Part shown: positions 56,336-64,000 of the stretch, in pieces
How positions within the stretch are numbered: the stretch's first letter is position 1
Layout: each line of letters opens with the position of its first letter
Source: Bacillus sp. cl95
GTDB lineage: Bacteria > Bacillota > Bacilli > Bacillales > Cytobacillaceae
NCBI RefSeq assembly: GCF_900115925.1
Contig: NZ_FOYF01000002.1
Span: 124,001 to 188,000 of the forward strand
Direction of reading: 5' to 3'
Length of the DNA stretch: 64,000 nucleotides
Program-made: the position numbers and the translations under genes
Notes under the pieces: model-generated
Told to the model about the DNA's origin: nothing
What the model saw: only the letters and a program-made list of their open reading frames with translations
Databases searched by the model: none

Positions 56336-56878
56336 ATGCTTGATCTCGCAATTTTAATCATTTTGATCATAGGTTTTTTCATTGGACTTAAACGGGGATT
56401 TATTTTACAGTTAATTCATCTTACAGGTTTTATTATTGCTTTTATAACTGCCAGCCTTTATTATGACAAATTGGCGCCGAAGCTGACTCTTTGGATACCG
56501 TATCCAAACTTTGGCGGAAATGCGGCTATCAAGCTCATTTCCGATGGGACAAACGCAGAAATGGCTTTCTATAATGCGATTGCCTATATTGCTATTTTTC
56601 TAGCGGTAAAGATTGTTATGCAAATTATCGGTTCGATGCTTGATTTTATTGCCCATCTCCCAGTTCTGAAGCAATTGAATGTTTGGGCTGGAGGGATTCT
56701 TGGATTCATCGAAGTCTACTTAGTCATTTTTATCCTTTTGTACATAGCGGCACTTCTGCCGATGGAGTTTTTACAGAACGCATTAGATGACTCTATAATG
56801 GTAAACCTGATGATCAAAAATACTCCTATTTTCTCAGATTACATTAAAGAGCTTTGGTTTGAATATGTAACTGCTTAA
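56336..56878 (+). CDS. yshB: CvpA family membrane protein (YshB)
   Basis: 180-residue protein with four membrane segments: LAILIILIIGFFIGLKRG, LIHLTGFIIAFITASLYY, IAYIAIFLAVKIVMQIIGSML and AGGILGFIEVYLVIFILLYIAALL. CvpA proteins are linked to colicin V production in E. coli; in Bacillus the role is unknown. Follows zapA closely; terminator after it. Confidence 0.88.
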   Translation: MLDLAILIILIIGFFIGLKRGFILQLIHLTGFIIAFITASLYYDKLAPKLTLWIPYPNFGGNAAIKLISDGTNAEMAFYNAIAYIAIFLAVKIVMQIIGSMLDFIAHLPVLKQLNVWAGGILGFIEVYLVIFILLYIAALLPMEFLQNALDDSIMVNLMIKNTPIFSDYIKELWFEYVTA

Positions 56879-56908
56879 ACTTCTCTGTGGCAGAGAAGTT
56901 TTTCTTTT
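56878..56908 (+). terminator. Terminator of zapA-yshB
   Basis: AACTTCTCT pairs with AGAGAAGTT across GTGGC, followed by TTTCTTTTC. Confidence 0.82.
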
Positions 56909-56969
56909 CTACTTCAATTTCTATAATATGTACGTTAATGACCATGCTAATGAAGAGGAGGCTTTACGT

Positions 56970-58691
56970 ATGAACATAAATAAAAAAGATGTTATCCGAT
57001 TATTAGAGAAAATTGCTGTTTATTTAGAGCTAAAGGGAGAAAATCCATTTAAGATTTCCGCTTTTCGTAAGGCAGCTGCAGCACTAGAACAAGACCATCG
57101 TAGCTTATCAGAAATGGGTGACTACACGAAGCTGTCCGGAATTGGAAAAGGAACAGCAGCAGTCATTGAAGAGTATATTGAGAGCGGAAATTCTTCGGTT
57201 TTAGATGAGTTGAAAGAAGAAGTACCAAAAGGTTTAATTCCATTACTTCAACTTCAAGGTCTTGGGGGAAAAAAAATCTCTAAACTCTATAAGGAGCTAG
57301 GTGTTGAGGATATTTCAGATTTAGAGGAAGCTTGCCGATTAGGAAAAGTAAGTGAATTAGCGGGATTTGGCAAAAAAACGGAAGAAAAAATACTTGCTGC
57401 GATTGCCAAGGTAGGCGAGCGTCCAGACCGTTTGCCAATTGCCTATATGCTGCCAATTGCTGAAAGAATTGAATTAGCATTGCAAGCTATGAAAGGGATT
57501 ATCCGTTTTTCGAGAGCAGGCAGTTTAAGACGTATGAGAGAAACGATAAAAGATTTGGATTTCATCATTGCAACGGAAGAACCTCACACAGTAAGAGAGC
57601 AATTGCTTGCATTACCTGATATTAAAGAAACAATTGGCGCAGGGGATACTAAAGTATCGGTGACTTTTGGATATGATTATGATATATCTGCTGATTTCCG
57701 CCTGGTAAAGCCTGAGGAATTTGTAACAGCCCTTCATCATTTTACTGGCTCGAAAGATCATAATGTGAAAATGAGGCAACTCGCTAAAGAGCGTGGAGAA
57801 AAAATTAGTGAGTACGGCGTTGAAAATGCGGAAACTGGTGAGATTCTAACTTTTAATTCAGAGGAAGAATTTTTCAACCATTTTGGAGTTCCGTTCATTC
57901 CTCCTCCAATGAGGGAAGATGGGACTGAAGTAGAAGGTTTGAAAGAACCTAAAAAATTGATTACCCTCGATAATATTAAAGGTGATTTACATATGCACTC
58001 CACCTGGAGCGATGGAGCTTATTCTATTGAAGAAATGGCAGAAGCTTGCAGAGCAAGAGGGTATAAATATATGGCAATTACCGACCACTCCCAATATTTG
58101 AAGGTGGCCAATGGTTTGACGCCGGAAAGATTAAGGGAGCAAAGGAAAGAAATTCAAAAACTGAATGAAAAGTACGATGATTTTGTGATCCTATGGGGAG
58201 TCGAGATGGATATTCTTCCTGATGGTACACTGGATTACGAAGATGATCTGCTGAAGGAAATGGATATTGTCATTGCTTCCATTCACTCTGCATTCTCTCA
58301 GCCCCGTGCAACAATCATGGAGCGTTTAAAAACGGCTCTTACGAATGGTCACGTAGACATCATTGCCCATCCGACTGGAAGATTAATTGGCAGAAGAGAA
58401 GGATACGATGTAGATGTAGACATGTTGATTCAACTGGCAAAGGAAACAAATACAGCGCTTGAATTAAATGCCAACCCACATCGTTTAGACCTGGCAGCTG
58501 AACATTTGCGAAAAGCCCAAGAAGCTGGGGTTAAATTGGTGATTAACACGGATGCCCATCATCTTGACACGTTGACACACATGGAAATCGGTGTAGCTGC
58601 TGCACAAAAAGGCTGGATCAATAAGGATTCTGTCATCAACACATTTGATAAAAATGACTTACTTCATTTTTTACATGAGAGAAATAACTAA
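56970..58691 (+). CDS. polX: Family X DNA polymerase/3'-5' exonuclease PolX
   Basis: Repair polymerase with gap-filling and 3'-5' exonuclease functions. N-terminal 8-kDa/HhH part (LSGIGKGTAAVIEEY and LQGLGGKKISKLY), the palm with GSLRRMRETIKDLDFII (about 185-201) carrying metal aspartates, and a C-terminal PHP domain (about 335-573) with GDLHMHSTWSDGAYS, AITDHSQYL, GVEMDILPDG and IAHPTGRLIGRREGYD. I chose ATG at 56970 as GAGGAGG is 8 bases upstream; 573 residues (about 570 usual). Confidence 0.94.
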   Translation: MNINKKDVIRLLEKIAVYLELKGENPFKISAFRKAAAALEQDHRSLSEMGDYTKLSGIGKGTAAVIEEYIESGNSSVLDELKEEVPKGLIPLLQLQGLGGKKISKLYKELGVEDISDLEEACRLGKVSELAGFGKKTEEKILAAIAKVGERPDRLPIAYMLPIAERIELALQAMKGIIRFSRAGSLRRMRETIKDLDFIIATEEPHTVREQLLALPDIKETIGAGDTKVSVTFGYDYDISADFRLVKPEEFVTALHHFTGSKDHNVKMRQLAKERGEKISEYGVENAETGEILTFNSEEEFFNHFGVPFIPPPMREDGTEVEGLKEPKKLITLDNIKGDLHMHSTWSDGAYSIEEMAEACRARGYKYMAITDHSQYLKVANGLTPERLREQRKEIQKLNEKYDDFVILWGVEMDILPDGTLDYEDDLLKEMDIVIASIHSAFSQPRATIMERLKTALTNGHVDIIAHPTGRLIGRREGYDVDVDMLIQLAKETNTALELNANPHRLDLAAEHLRKAQEAGVKLVINTDAHHLDTLTHMEIGVAAAQKGWINKDSVINTFDKNDLLHFLHERNN

Positions 58692-58726
58692 AAAGAACTT
58701 AAAGAGCTGAAAGGAGATTATTCTCC

Positions 58727-61084
58727 ATGCAAAATAGAGCATTAAAGGTTTTAGAATTTACAAAAGTAAAAGAACGATTGCTGGAACATGCATCATCTTC
58801 CCTCGGAATCGAGAAGGTTAGGAATCTCGTTCCATCCACAGATTTTGAGGAAGTGGTTAAGCTGCAAAAGGAGACGGATGAAGCTTCCAATGTCATTCGT
58901 CTTAAAGGAAATGTCCCAACGAGTGGTATTTTTGACATACGTGCCCATATTAAACGCGCAGTTATTGGAGGGACGCTAAGTCCTCAAGAGCTTACGCAAG
59001 TAGCTAGTACAATCTCGGCTAGTCGAAGAATGAAACGATTCATAGAAGGGCTAGTAGAGGAATCAATAGAACTACCAAAGCTGTCAGAATATGTGGAGAA
59101 AATCATCGTTCTAGCAGAACTTGAAGAAGCAATCCGAAATGCGATTGATGAAGGTGGAGAAGTGCTCGACAGTGCGAGTGACTTATTGCGTTCACTTCGC
59201 AGTCAGTTAAGAGCTAATGAAGCCCGAGTACGTGAAAAGCTAGAAAGTATGATTCGTTCTTCAAGCGCCCAAAAAATGCTTTCAGATGCAATCGTAACGA
59301 TTCGAAACGATCGTTTTGTTATTCCCGTAAAACAAGAATATCGCGGGCATTATGGCGGCATCATCCATGACCAGAGTTCTTCTGGACAGACGCTATTCAT
59401 TGAACCACAATCCATTGTCCAACTGAACAACCAGTTGCAGGATATTCGGGTAAAAGAACAGCTGGAAATAGACCGCATCTTAAGTGAACTACGTGCAAAA
59501 ACAGCTGAATTCAATCATGAACTTGCCATTATCGTGGAAATACTAGGAGAGCTTGATTTTATTTTTGCAAAAGCCAAGTATGGAAAAAGTATTAAAGGCT
59601 CGATGCCACTGATGAATGATGAAGGGCGTATTGCCTTATTCAAAGCTAGACATCCGCTCATCCCTATTGATGAAGTGGTAGCAAATGATATCATGCTTGG
59701 AAAAGACTTTACGACGATTGTCATCACGGGACCGAATACAGGTGGTAAGACCGTCACATTGAAAACGGTTGGCTTATGTACCTTAATGGCACAAGCGGGA
59801 ATGCAAATACCGGCGTTGGACGGTTCTGAGCTTGCTGTCTTTGGGGCAGTTCATGCTGATATTGGGGATGAACAATCGATTGAACAAAGTCTTAGTACCT
59901 TTTCTTCACATATGGTGAACATCGTAGAAATTTTAAACACAGTTACGTATGATAGCCTTGTATTATTCGATGAACTTGGTGCCGGTACGGATCCACAGGA
60001 AGGGGCCGCCCTGGCTATCTCCATTCTTGACGAAGTATACAAAAAAGGTGCAAGAGTCATTGCGACTACCCATTATCCTGAGTTGAAGGCTTATGGCTAT
60101 AATCGGGAAGGTGTTATGAATGCAAGTGTCGAATTTAATGTTGAGACATTAAGTCCTACTTATAAGTTGCTCCTAGGTGTCCCAGGACGAAGCAATGCGT
60201 TCGAAATTTCTAAGAGGCTTGGTCTCAATCAGAATGTCATTGAGAGTGCACGATCACACGTGAGTGCAGACAGCAACGAGATCGATAGCATGATTGCTTC
60301 CTTGGAAAAAAGCAAAAAGCTTGCTGAACAAGAGCTGGAAGAAGCACATCAACTGCGAAAAGATGCAGAACATCTACACAAAGACCTTCAAAAGCAAATG
60401 ATCGATTTTTATGAACAAAAAGATACTTTATACGAGAAGGCAGGAGAAAAAGCGGCTGAACTCGTTGAAAAAGCAAAAGAGGAAGCAGAGTCAATTATCC
60501 GTGACCTCCGTAAGATGAGGACTGAAAAGCACGCAGAGGTGAAGGAACATGAACTCATCGAAGCGAAGAGACGTTTAGAAGGAGCGGCTCCAGCCATCAA
60601 AAAATCTGTAAACCCAACTGCCAAGAAAAAAGAGAAAAGAGTGTTTGCAGCTGGTGATGAAGTAAAGGTTTTAACTTTTAATCAAAAAGGGATATTGCTT
60701 GAAAAAGCATCAGCCACAGCATGGCAAGTGCAAATTGGCATCATGAAAATGAAGGTAGAAGAAAAGAATCTTGAGTTCTTGAATACTCCGAAGCCTGTTG
60801 AAACAAAACCATTGACCATTGTCAGAGGCAAGGACTTCCATGTAAACTTGGAACTCGATCTACGTGGAGAAAGATACGAGAATGCCTTGGCAAGGGTTGA
60901 AAAATATATAGATGATGCATTGCTGGCTGGATATCCGAGAGTATCCATCATACATGGTAAAGGTACCGGTGCGTTAAGGCAGGGTGTCCAGGAATATCTG
61001 AAAAACCATCGTGCCGTGAAAAGAACCCGGCTAGGAGATGCTGGAGAAGGTGGAACCGGCGTTACGATAGTAGAATTCAAGTAA
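58727..61084 (+). CDS. mutS2: MutS2 (ribosome-collision/recombination ATPase)
   Basis: 785-residue protein of the MutS2 family, lacking the mismatch-recognition domain. Earlier seen as anti-recombination endonuclease; in B. subtilis it also splits collided ribosomes. Coiled-coil core (about 1-300), ATPase with Walker [17 protein letters not shown] (about 334-349) and Walker [21 protein letters not shown] (about 406-425), long charged coiled coil (about 515-625), KOW-like part and a C-terminal Smr nuclease domain ([33 protein letters not shown]). AAAGGAGAT SD. Confidence 0.95.
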   Translation: MQNRALKVLEFTKVKERLLEHASSSLGIEKVRNLVPSTDFEEVVKLQKETDEASNVIRLKGNVPTSGIFDIRAHIKRAVIGGTLSPQELTQVASTISASRRMKRFIEGLVEESIELPKLSEYVEKIIVLAELEEAIRNAIDEGGEVLDSASDLLRSLRSQLRANEARVREKLESMIRSSSAQKMLSDAIVTIRNDRFVIPVKQEYRGHYGGIIHDQSSSGQTLFIEPQSIVQLNNQLQDIRVKEQLEIDRILSELRAKTAEFNHELAIIVEILGELDFIFAKAKYGKSIKGSMPLMNDEGRIALFKARHPLIPIDEVVANDIMLGKDFTTIVITGPNTGGKTVTLKTVGLCTLMAQAGMQIPALDGSELAVFGAVHADIGDEQSIEQSLSTFSSHMVNIVEILNTVTYDSLVLFDELGAGTDPQEGAALAISILDEVYKKGARVIATTHYPELKAYGYNREGVMNASVEFNVETLSPTYKLLLGVPGRSNAFEISKRLGLNQNVIESARSHVSADSNEIDSMIASLEKSKKLAEQELEEAHQLRKDAEHLHKDLQKQMIDFYEQKDTLYEKAGEKAAELVEKAKEEAESIIRDLRKMRTEKHAEVKEHELIEAKRRLEGAAPAIKKSVNPTAKKKEKRVFAAGDEVKVLTFNQKGILLEKASATAWQVQIGIMKMKVEEKNLEFLNTPKPVETKPLTIVRGKDFHVNLELDLRGERYENALARVEKYIDDALLAGYPRVSIIHGKGTGALRQGVQEYLKNHRAVKRTRLGDAGEGGTGVTIVEFK

Positions 61085-61103
61085 TGTTTGGGGAGATTAG
61101 AAG

Positions 61104-61508
61104 ATGGGACAGTTTTGGGAGAATGAATTCGTTCTTACAGCTGCAAATTATAGTGTTGTCATCTTATGTATGGTCGTTTTTTTGGCCGTATTTGAATTGG
61201 TGACGAAATATAACAATTGGGAAGAAATTAAGAGGGGAAATATTTCTGTTGCCCTTGCCACTGGAGGTAAGATATTCGGTATCGCGAATATCTTTTCACA
61301 CTCCATTTCACAGCATGATTCCTTGTTTACAATGGTTGGATGGGGTATCTTTGGATTTGTTCTCCTCTTGGCTGGTTATTTCATTTTTGAATTTTTGACA
61401 CCAAAGTTTAATATTGATAAAGAGATTGCCAATGATAATCGAGCTGTTGGTTTAATTTCGATGATTATCTCTGTTGGATTGTCATTTGTCATCGGGTCTG
61501 GGATCTAG
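61104..61508 (+). CDS. yshE: YshE: DUF350 membrane protein
   Basis: 134-residue polytopic protein of the DUF350 family. Segments: YSVVILCMVVFLAVFELV, ISVALATGGKIFGIANIFS, TMVGWGIFGFVLLLAGYFIF and AVGLISMIISVGLSFVIG. GGGGAGATTAG SD, 19 bases after mutS2. Function unknown. B. subtilis yshE has the same neighbours. Confidence 0.88.
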   Translation: MGQFWENEFVLTAANYSVVILCMVVFLAVFELVTKYNNWEEIKRGNISVALATGGKIFGIANIFSHSISQHDSLFTMVGWGIFGFVLLLAGYFIFEFLTPKFNIDKEIANDNRAVGLISMIISVGLSFVIGSGI

Positions 61509-61523
61509 TTAGGGGAGAAAAAA

Positions 61524-61607
61524 GTGGAAAAGCTCGCAAAGATTTTACTTGTTTTATGTGCCGGATTTATGGCAATCGGTATCATTTATTTATTGTTCTT
61601 CGCATAA
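61524..61607 (+). CDS. 27-residue hydrophobic membrane peptide
   Basis: GTG start after AGGGGAGAAA, 15 bases after yshE. The product is MEKLAKILLVLCAGFMAIGI followed by IYLLFFA: a charged start, then one transmembrane helix running to the C-terminus. It ends directly at the terminator stem. Same-strand position, good SD and composition argue for a real small gene cotranscribed with yshE. No family recognised. Confidence 0.55.
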   Translation: MEKLAKILLVLCAGFMAIGIIYLLFFA

Positions 61608-61640
61608 AAAACATCGTAGCCCTGGGCTGCGGTGTTTTTT
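61607..61640 (+). terminator. Terminator of mutS2-yshE
   Basis: AAACATCGTAGCCC pairs with GGGCTGCGGTGTTT with minor mismatches; TTTTTT follows. Confidence 0.82.
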
Positions 61641-61673
61641 ATTATTCAGCCCCTATAAGGGGGGAGATATTGG

Positions 61674-61770
61674 TTTTTGCAAGAATGGGAGTAACTTTCG
61701 CAAGATTCCTGTGATTTTTGCAAAGATTATCCCGTAGTTTTGCAAGAAAAGCTTGTTTTTTCGCAAGATA
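61674..61770. repeat. Degenerate array of TTTTGCAAGA units, about 21-bp period
   Basis: GCAAGA (or GCAAAG) occurs at 61679, 61700, 61720, 61742 and 61763, each preceded by a T-run (spacings 21, 20, 22, 21). Intervening bases vary. The reading frames are broken, so this is a DNA-level pattern. The remaining gap to lcfA (61771-61940) shows nothing else I can name. Confidence 0.5.
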
Positions 61771-61944
61771 GAAATAATACATCCAGAAATATCCATTAAA
61801 GATTAGGGTTTTTACAAATAACTGGTAATTTAGCTATTCGAATTTATGATCTAGGTACTCTGCTCACCCTTCCATTTGAATTAGGACTTTTGTATTCTTC
61901 TCATTATAAAAAGGACAGCCTTTTTTGTTGATTTATGATTCTAA

Positions 61945-61973
61945 TTGTCTAAAAATCACCATTATATTATAAT
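61945..61973 (+). promoter_or_regulatory. Sigma-A promoter of lcfA
   Basis: TTGTCT (61945-61950), 17-bp spacer, TATAAT (61968-61973). TGAGTGATAAG directly after the -10 resembles one half of the FadR box, but the other half is degraded. Confidence 0.6.
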
Positions 61974-62021
61974 GAGTGATAAGTTAGAATTTTTTAATAA
62001 TTTATATAAAGGAGGGTAATT

Positions 62022-63725
62022 ATGTCTAACCTACGGCCGTGGATCGATCAATATCCACCAGAAATACCAGCTGACCTGGAATATGAACAAATACCGGTTC
62101 AGCAATATCTCATCCGTTCAGCAGAAGAGTTCGCTGATCAAGTTGCTATTCATTTTATGGGTAAAGACATTACCTATAAGCAGGTACTCGATTCGGCTTA
62201 TAAATTTGCAGGCTATTTGCAAGGAATCGGTATTACAAAAGGAGATCGGGTAGCAATCATGCTAGCCAATACTCCACAGTCTGTCATAGCGTATTATGGG
62301 ATCTTGCTTGCCGGAGGAATTGTTGTCCAAACAAATCCACTATATACTGAACGCGAACTTGAATATCAAATGAAAGACTCAGGTGCAAAGGCGATTGTAA
62401 CATTGGATATCTTATATCCACGCGTATCGAAAGTAATGCCGCAAACGGATTTAGAACACATAATTGTAACCGCTATCAAAGATTTTCTTCCGTTTCCTAA
62501 GAATTTGATTTATCCATTTATCCAGAAAAAACAGTATGGTATCGTAGTAAATGTGAAACACGGTGGCAGCAATCACTTAATGACAGAGATATTGAAACAA
62601 CCAACCCGTAAACTGGTAAGCCACCCGTTCGATTTTGAGGAAGATCTTGCATTGTTACAATATACGGGTGGGACAACAGGGTTTCCTAAAGGGGTTATGC
62701 TCACACATAAGAATCTCGTGGCAAACGCATCTATGTGCAAAGCTTGGATGTATAAATGCGAGCGTGGTAAAGAAGCGATTTTAGGAATTTTACCGTTCTT
62801 CCATGTATATGGCATGACAACGGTAATGATTTTAGCCGTAATGCAAGGCTACAAAATGATTCTATTGCCGAAGTTTGATGTTGAAACAACATTAAAGACG
62901 ATACAAAAACAGCGCCCGACTTTATTTCCTGGGGCACCTACCATCTATATCGGATTATTGAACCATCCAGATTTGAAAAAATATGATTTATCGTCGATTG
63001 ATTCATGTATAAGCGGTTCCGCTCCATTGCCAGTTGAAATCCAGCAGAAGTTTGAAGACGTAACTGGAGGAAAGCTTGTTGAAGGATACGGATTGACGGA
63101 GTCATCGCCTGTAACGCACGCCAATTTCCTTTGGGATCGTCCACGAATTAAAGGAAGCATAGGAGTTCCTTGGCCAGATACACAATGTGTCGTGTTTTCG
63201 ATGGAAACGGGTGAAGCACTTCCATCTGGTGAAATCGGGGAAATTGCTGTAAAAGGTCCACAAGTAATGAAGGGCTACTGGAATAGACCTGAAGAAACTG
63301 AACAAACATTAAGAGATGGCTGGTTGCTGACAGGTGATCTTGGGTATATGGACGACAAGGGATATTTTTACGTGGTCGATCGGAAAAAAGATATGATCAT
63401 TGCAGGTGGATTCAATATCTATCCACGTGAAATTGAGGAAATTCTATACGAACATCCTGCTATTCAGGAAGTCGTTGCAGCGGGAATCCCTGATCCATAT
63501 AGAGGTGAAACTGTAAAAGCCTACGTCGTTTTAAAAGAAGGAAAAAACGTAACAGAGGAAGAACTGAATGAATTTGCAAGAAAGCATTTGGCATCCTACA
63601 AAGTTCCTAGGGTTTACGAATTCAGAGATGAACTTCCAAAAACAGCAGTAGGCAAAATTTTACGTAGAGCATTAGTGGATGAAGAGAAAAAGAAATTAGA
63701 AGATGATTGGCAAAAAAGAGCGTAA
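62022..63725 (+). CDS. lcfA: Long-chain fatty acid--CoA ligase
   Basis: Activates fatty acids to acyl-CoA for beta-oxidation. AMP-binding motif LLQYTGGTTGFPKGVMLTH (about 207-225), EGYGLTESSPVTHAN (about 354-368), GWLLTGDLGYMDDKGYFYVVDR and the C-terminal catalytic lysine in LPKTAVGKILRRAL. 567 residues. AGGAGGGTAATT SD. In B. subtilis it heads the fadR-controlled lcfA-fadR-fadB-etfBA operon; here a terminator and a new promoter precede fadR. Confidence 0.94.
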   Translation: MSNLRPWIDQYPPEIPADLEYEQIPVQQYLIRSAEEFADQVAIHFMGKDITYKQVLDSAYKFAGYLQGIGITKGDRVAIMLANTPQSVIAYYGILLAGGIVVQTNPLYTERELEYQMKDSGAKAIVTLDILYPRVSKVMPQTDLEHIIVTAIKDFLPFPKNLIYPFIQKKQYGIVVNVKHGGSNHLMTEILKQPTRKLVSHPFDFEEDLALLQYTGGTTGFPKGVMLTHKNLVANASMCKAWMYKCERGKEAILGILPFFHVYGMTTVMILAVMQGYKMILLPKFDVETTLKTIQKQRPTLFPGAPTIYIGLLNHPDLKKYDLSSIDSCISGSAPLPVEIQQKFEDVTGGKLVEGYGLTESSPVTHANFLWDRPRIKGSIGVPWPDTQCVVFSMETGEALPSGEIGEIAVKGPQVMKGYWNRPEETEQTLRDGWLLTGDLGYMDDKGYFYVVDRKKDMIIAGGFNIYPREIEEILYEHPAIQEVVAAGIPDPYRGETVKAYVVLKEGKNVTEEELNEFARKHLASYKVPRVYEFRDELPKTAVGKILRRALVDEEKKKLEDDWQKRA

Positions 63726-63730
63726 CTTTT

Positions 63731-63758
63731 GAGCCAGCGTGATCGGCTCTTATTTTTT
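63731..63758 (+). terminator. Terminator of lcfA
   Basis: GAGCC and GGCTC pair around AGCGTGATC; TTATTTTTT follows. Confidence 0.65.
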
Positions 63759-63781
63759 GACTAATAATGCTTGTCCGATTC

Positions 63782-63810
63782 TTGACAGAAGTAAAATTGC
63801 GAATTATTAT
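63782..63810 (+). promoter_or_regulatory. Sigma-A promoter of fadR
   Basis: TTGACA (63782-63787), 17-bp spacer, TATTAT (63805-63810). Confidence 0.75.
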
Positions 63811-63817
63811 TAAATTA

Positions 63818-63835
63818 TGAATGATGATTCATTCA
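63818..63835 (+). promoter_or_regulatory. FadR operator
   Basis: TGAATGATGATTCATTCA fits the Bacillus FadR consensus TGAATGANTANTCATTCA apart from one centre base. It lies on the predicted transcription start of fadR, pointing to autoregulation. Confidence 0.85.
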
Positions 63836-63896
63836 TTTTTGTGATAAATAATGAACTTTCTATAGATTAGAAGTTTTCTTCAAAGGAGGTAAAGGA

Positions 63897-64000
63897 TTGA
63901 AGAAAAACAAGCCGAAATACCGGCAGATTATTGATGCAGCGGTAGTTGCCATCGCCGAAAACGGCTATCATCAAGCACAGGTTTCTAAGATTGCCAAGCA
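63897..64000 (+). CDS. fadR: Fatty-acid regulator FadR, TetR family (3' end outside window)
   Basis: TetR-type repressor of beta-oxidation genes, released by long-chain acyl-CoA (YsiA/FadR of B. subtilis). The first 34 residues are visible: KYRQIIDAAVVAIAENGYHQ and VSKIAK, the start of the TetR helix-turn-helix. TTG at 63897 follows AAAGGAGGTAAAGGA. The FadR box upstream supports the assignment. Confidence 0.88.
   Translation, partial: MKKNKPKYRQIIDAAVVAIAENGYHQAQVSKIAK

Noticed and set aside
61549-61737. 62-codon frame after yshE
   Set aside because: It crosses a clear terminator and the TTTTGCAAGA array; the 27-codon frame at 61524 is better supported.

Overview
The window is an AT-rich chromosomal segment of an endospore-forming member of the Bacillaceae (Firmicutes). 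Most of its genes follow the order of the Bacillus subtilis ytoI-to-fadR (ysiA) chromosome region. Sporulation genes (ytrH, ytrI, ytaF, ytxC, sspI), T-box leaders, an L20-type leader and TTG/ATT start codons fit this placement. Several departures from B. subtilis order, and a family of structured intergenic repeats, point to a related genus or species rather than B. subtilis itself. No rRNA, tRNA, CRISPR array, prophage or intact insertion sequence was seen.

Layout. 1-7.4 kb: alanine dehydrogenase (5' end cut off), an M24 peptidase, YtkL, a small membrane protein, YtoI, YtpI, NrnA and the sporulation pair YtrH-YtrI. 8-20.7 kb: dnaE, malic enzyme, a FadR-type GntR regulator, accD-accA, pfkA-pyk, fxsA, ytvI and ytwI. 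20.7-30.2 kb: the TCA genes citZ-icd-mdh, a MaoC-like protein, phoP-phoR and hflK-hflC. 30.5-37.5 kb: polA, mutM, ytaF, coaE, gapB and speD. 37.6-46.6 kb: nrdR, the primosome genes dnaB-dnaI, ytxC, thrS, infC-rpmI-rplT and ysdA. 46.7-54 kb: ysdB, a dimeric dUTPase, ysdC, sspI, ysgA and pheS-pheT. 54.2-55.5 kb: a divergent SDR/MerR pair where B. subtilis carries rnhC. 56-64 kb: zapA, cvpA, polX, mutS2, yshE, a 27-codon membrane ORF, lcfA and the start of fadR.

How the genes work together. Malic enzyme (NADPH and pyruvate), acetyl-CoA carboxylase, glycolysis (pfkA, pyk) and the citrate branch (citZ, icd, mdh) form a block for central carbon and fatty-acid supply. A perfect GntR-type palindrome lies just after the malic enzyme promoter and another lies upstream of accD, so the embedded GntR regulator probably links the two. 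gapB carries CcpN-type sites and citZ a cre site, as expected for gluconeogenic and carbon-repressed genes. Replication, repair and translation genes (dnaE, polA, mutM, dnaB, dnaI, nrdR, thrS, infC, pheST) make up much of the rest.

Most interesting signals. (1) A non-coding repeat family with two kinds of terminal inverted repeat; one 77-bp copy is flanked by a perfect 8-bp duplication and sits exactly in a stop codon. (2) A folded leader upstream of speD with a 10-bp closing helix and a C-tract complementary to the Shine-Dalgarno sequence. (3) Three PhoP-box hexamers 11 bp apart followed by a short transcript unit ending in an 18-bp perfect terminator stem, between phoR and hflK. (4) The GntR operators around ytsJ and accD. 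(5) Replacement of rnhC by a cysteine-free MerR/SDR module with a 19-bp-spacer promoter. (6) Two intergenic arrays with a period near 21 bp.
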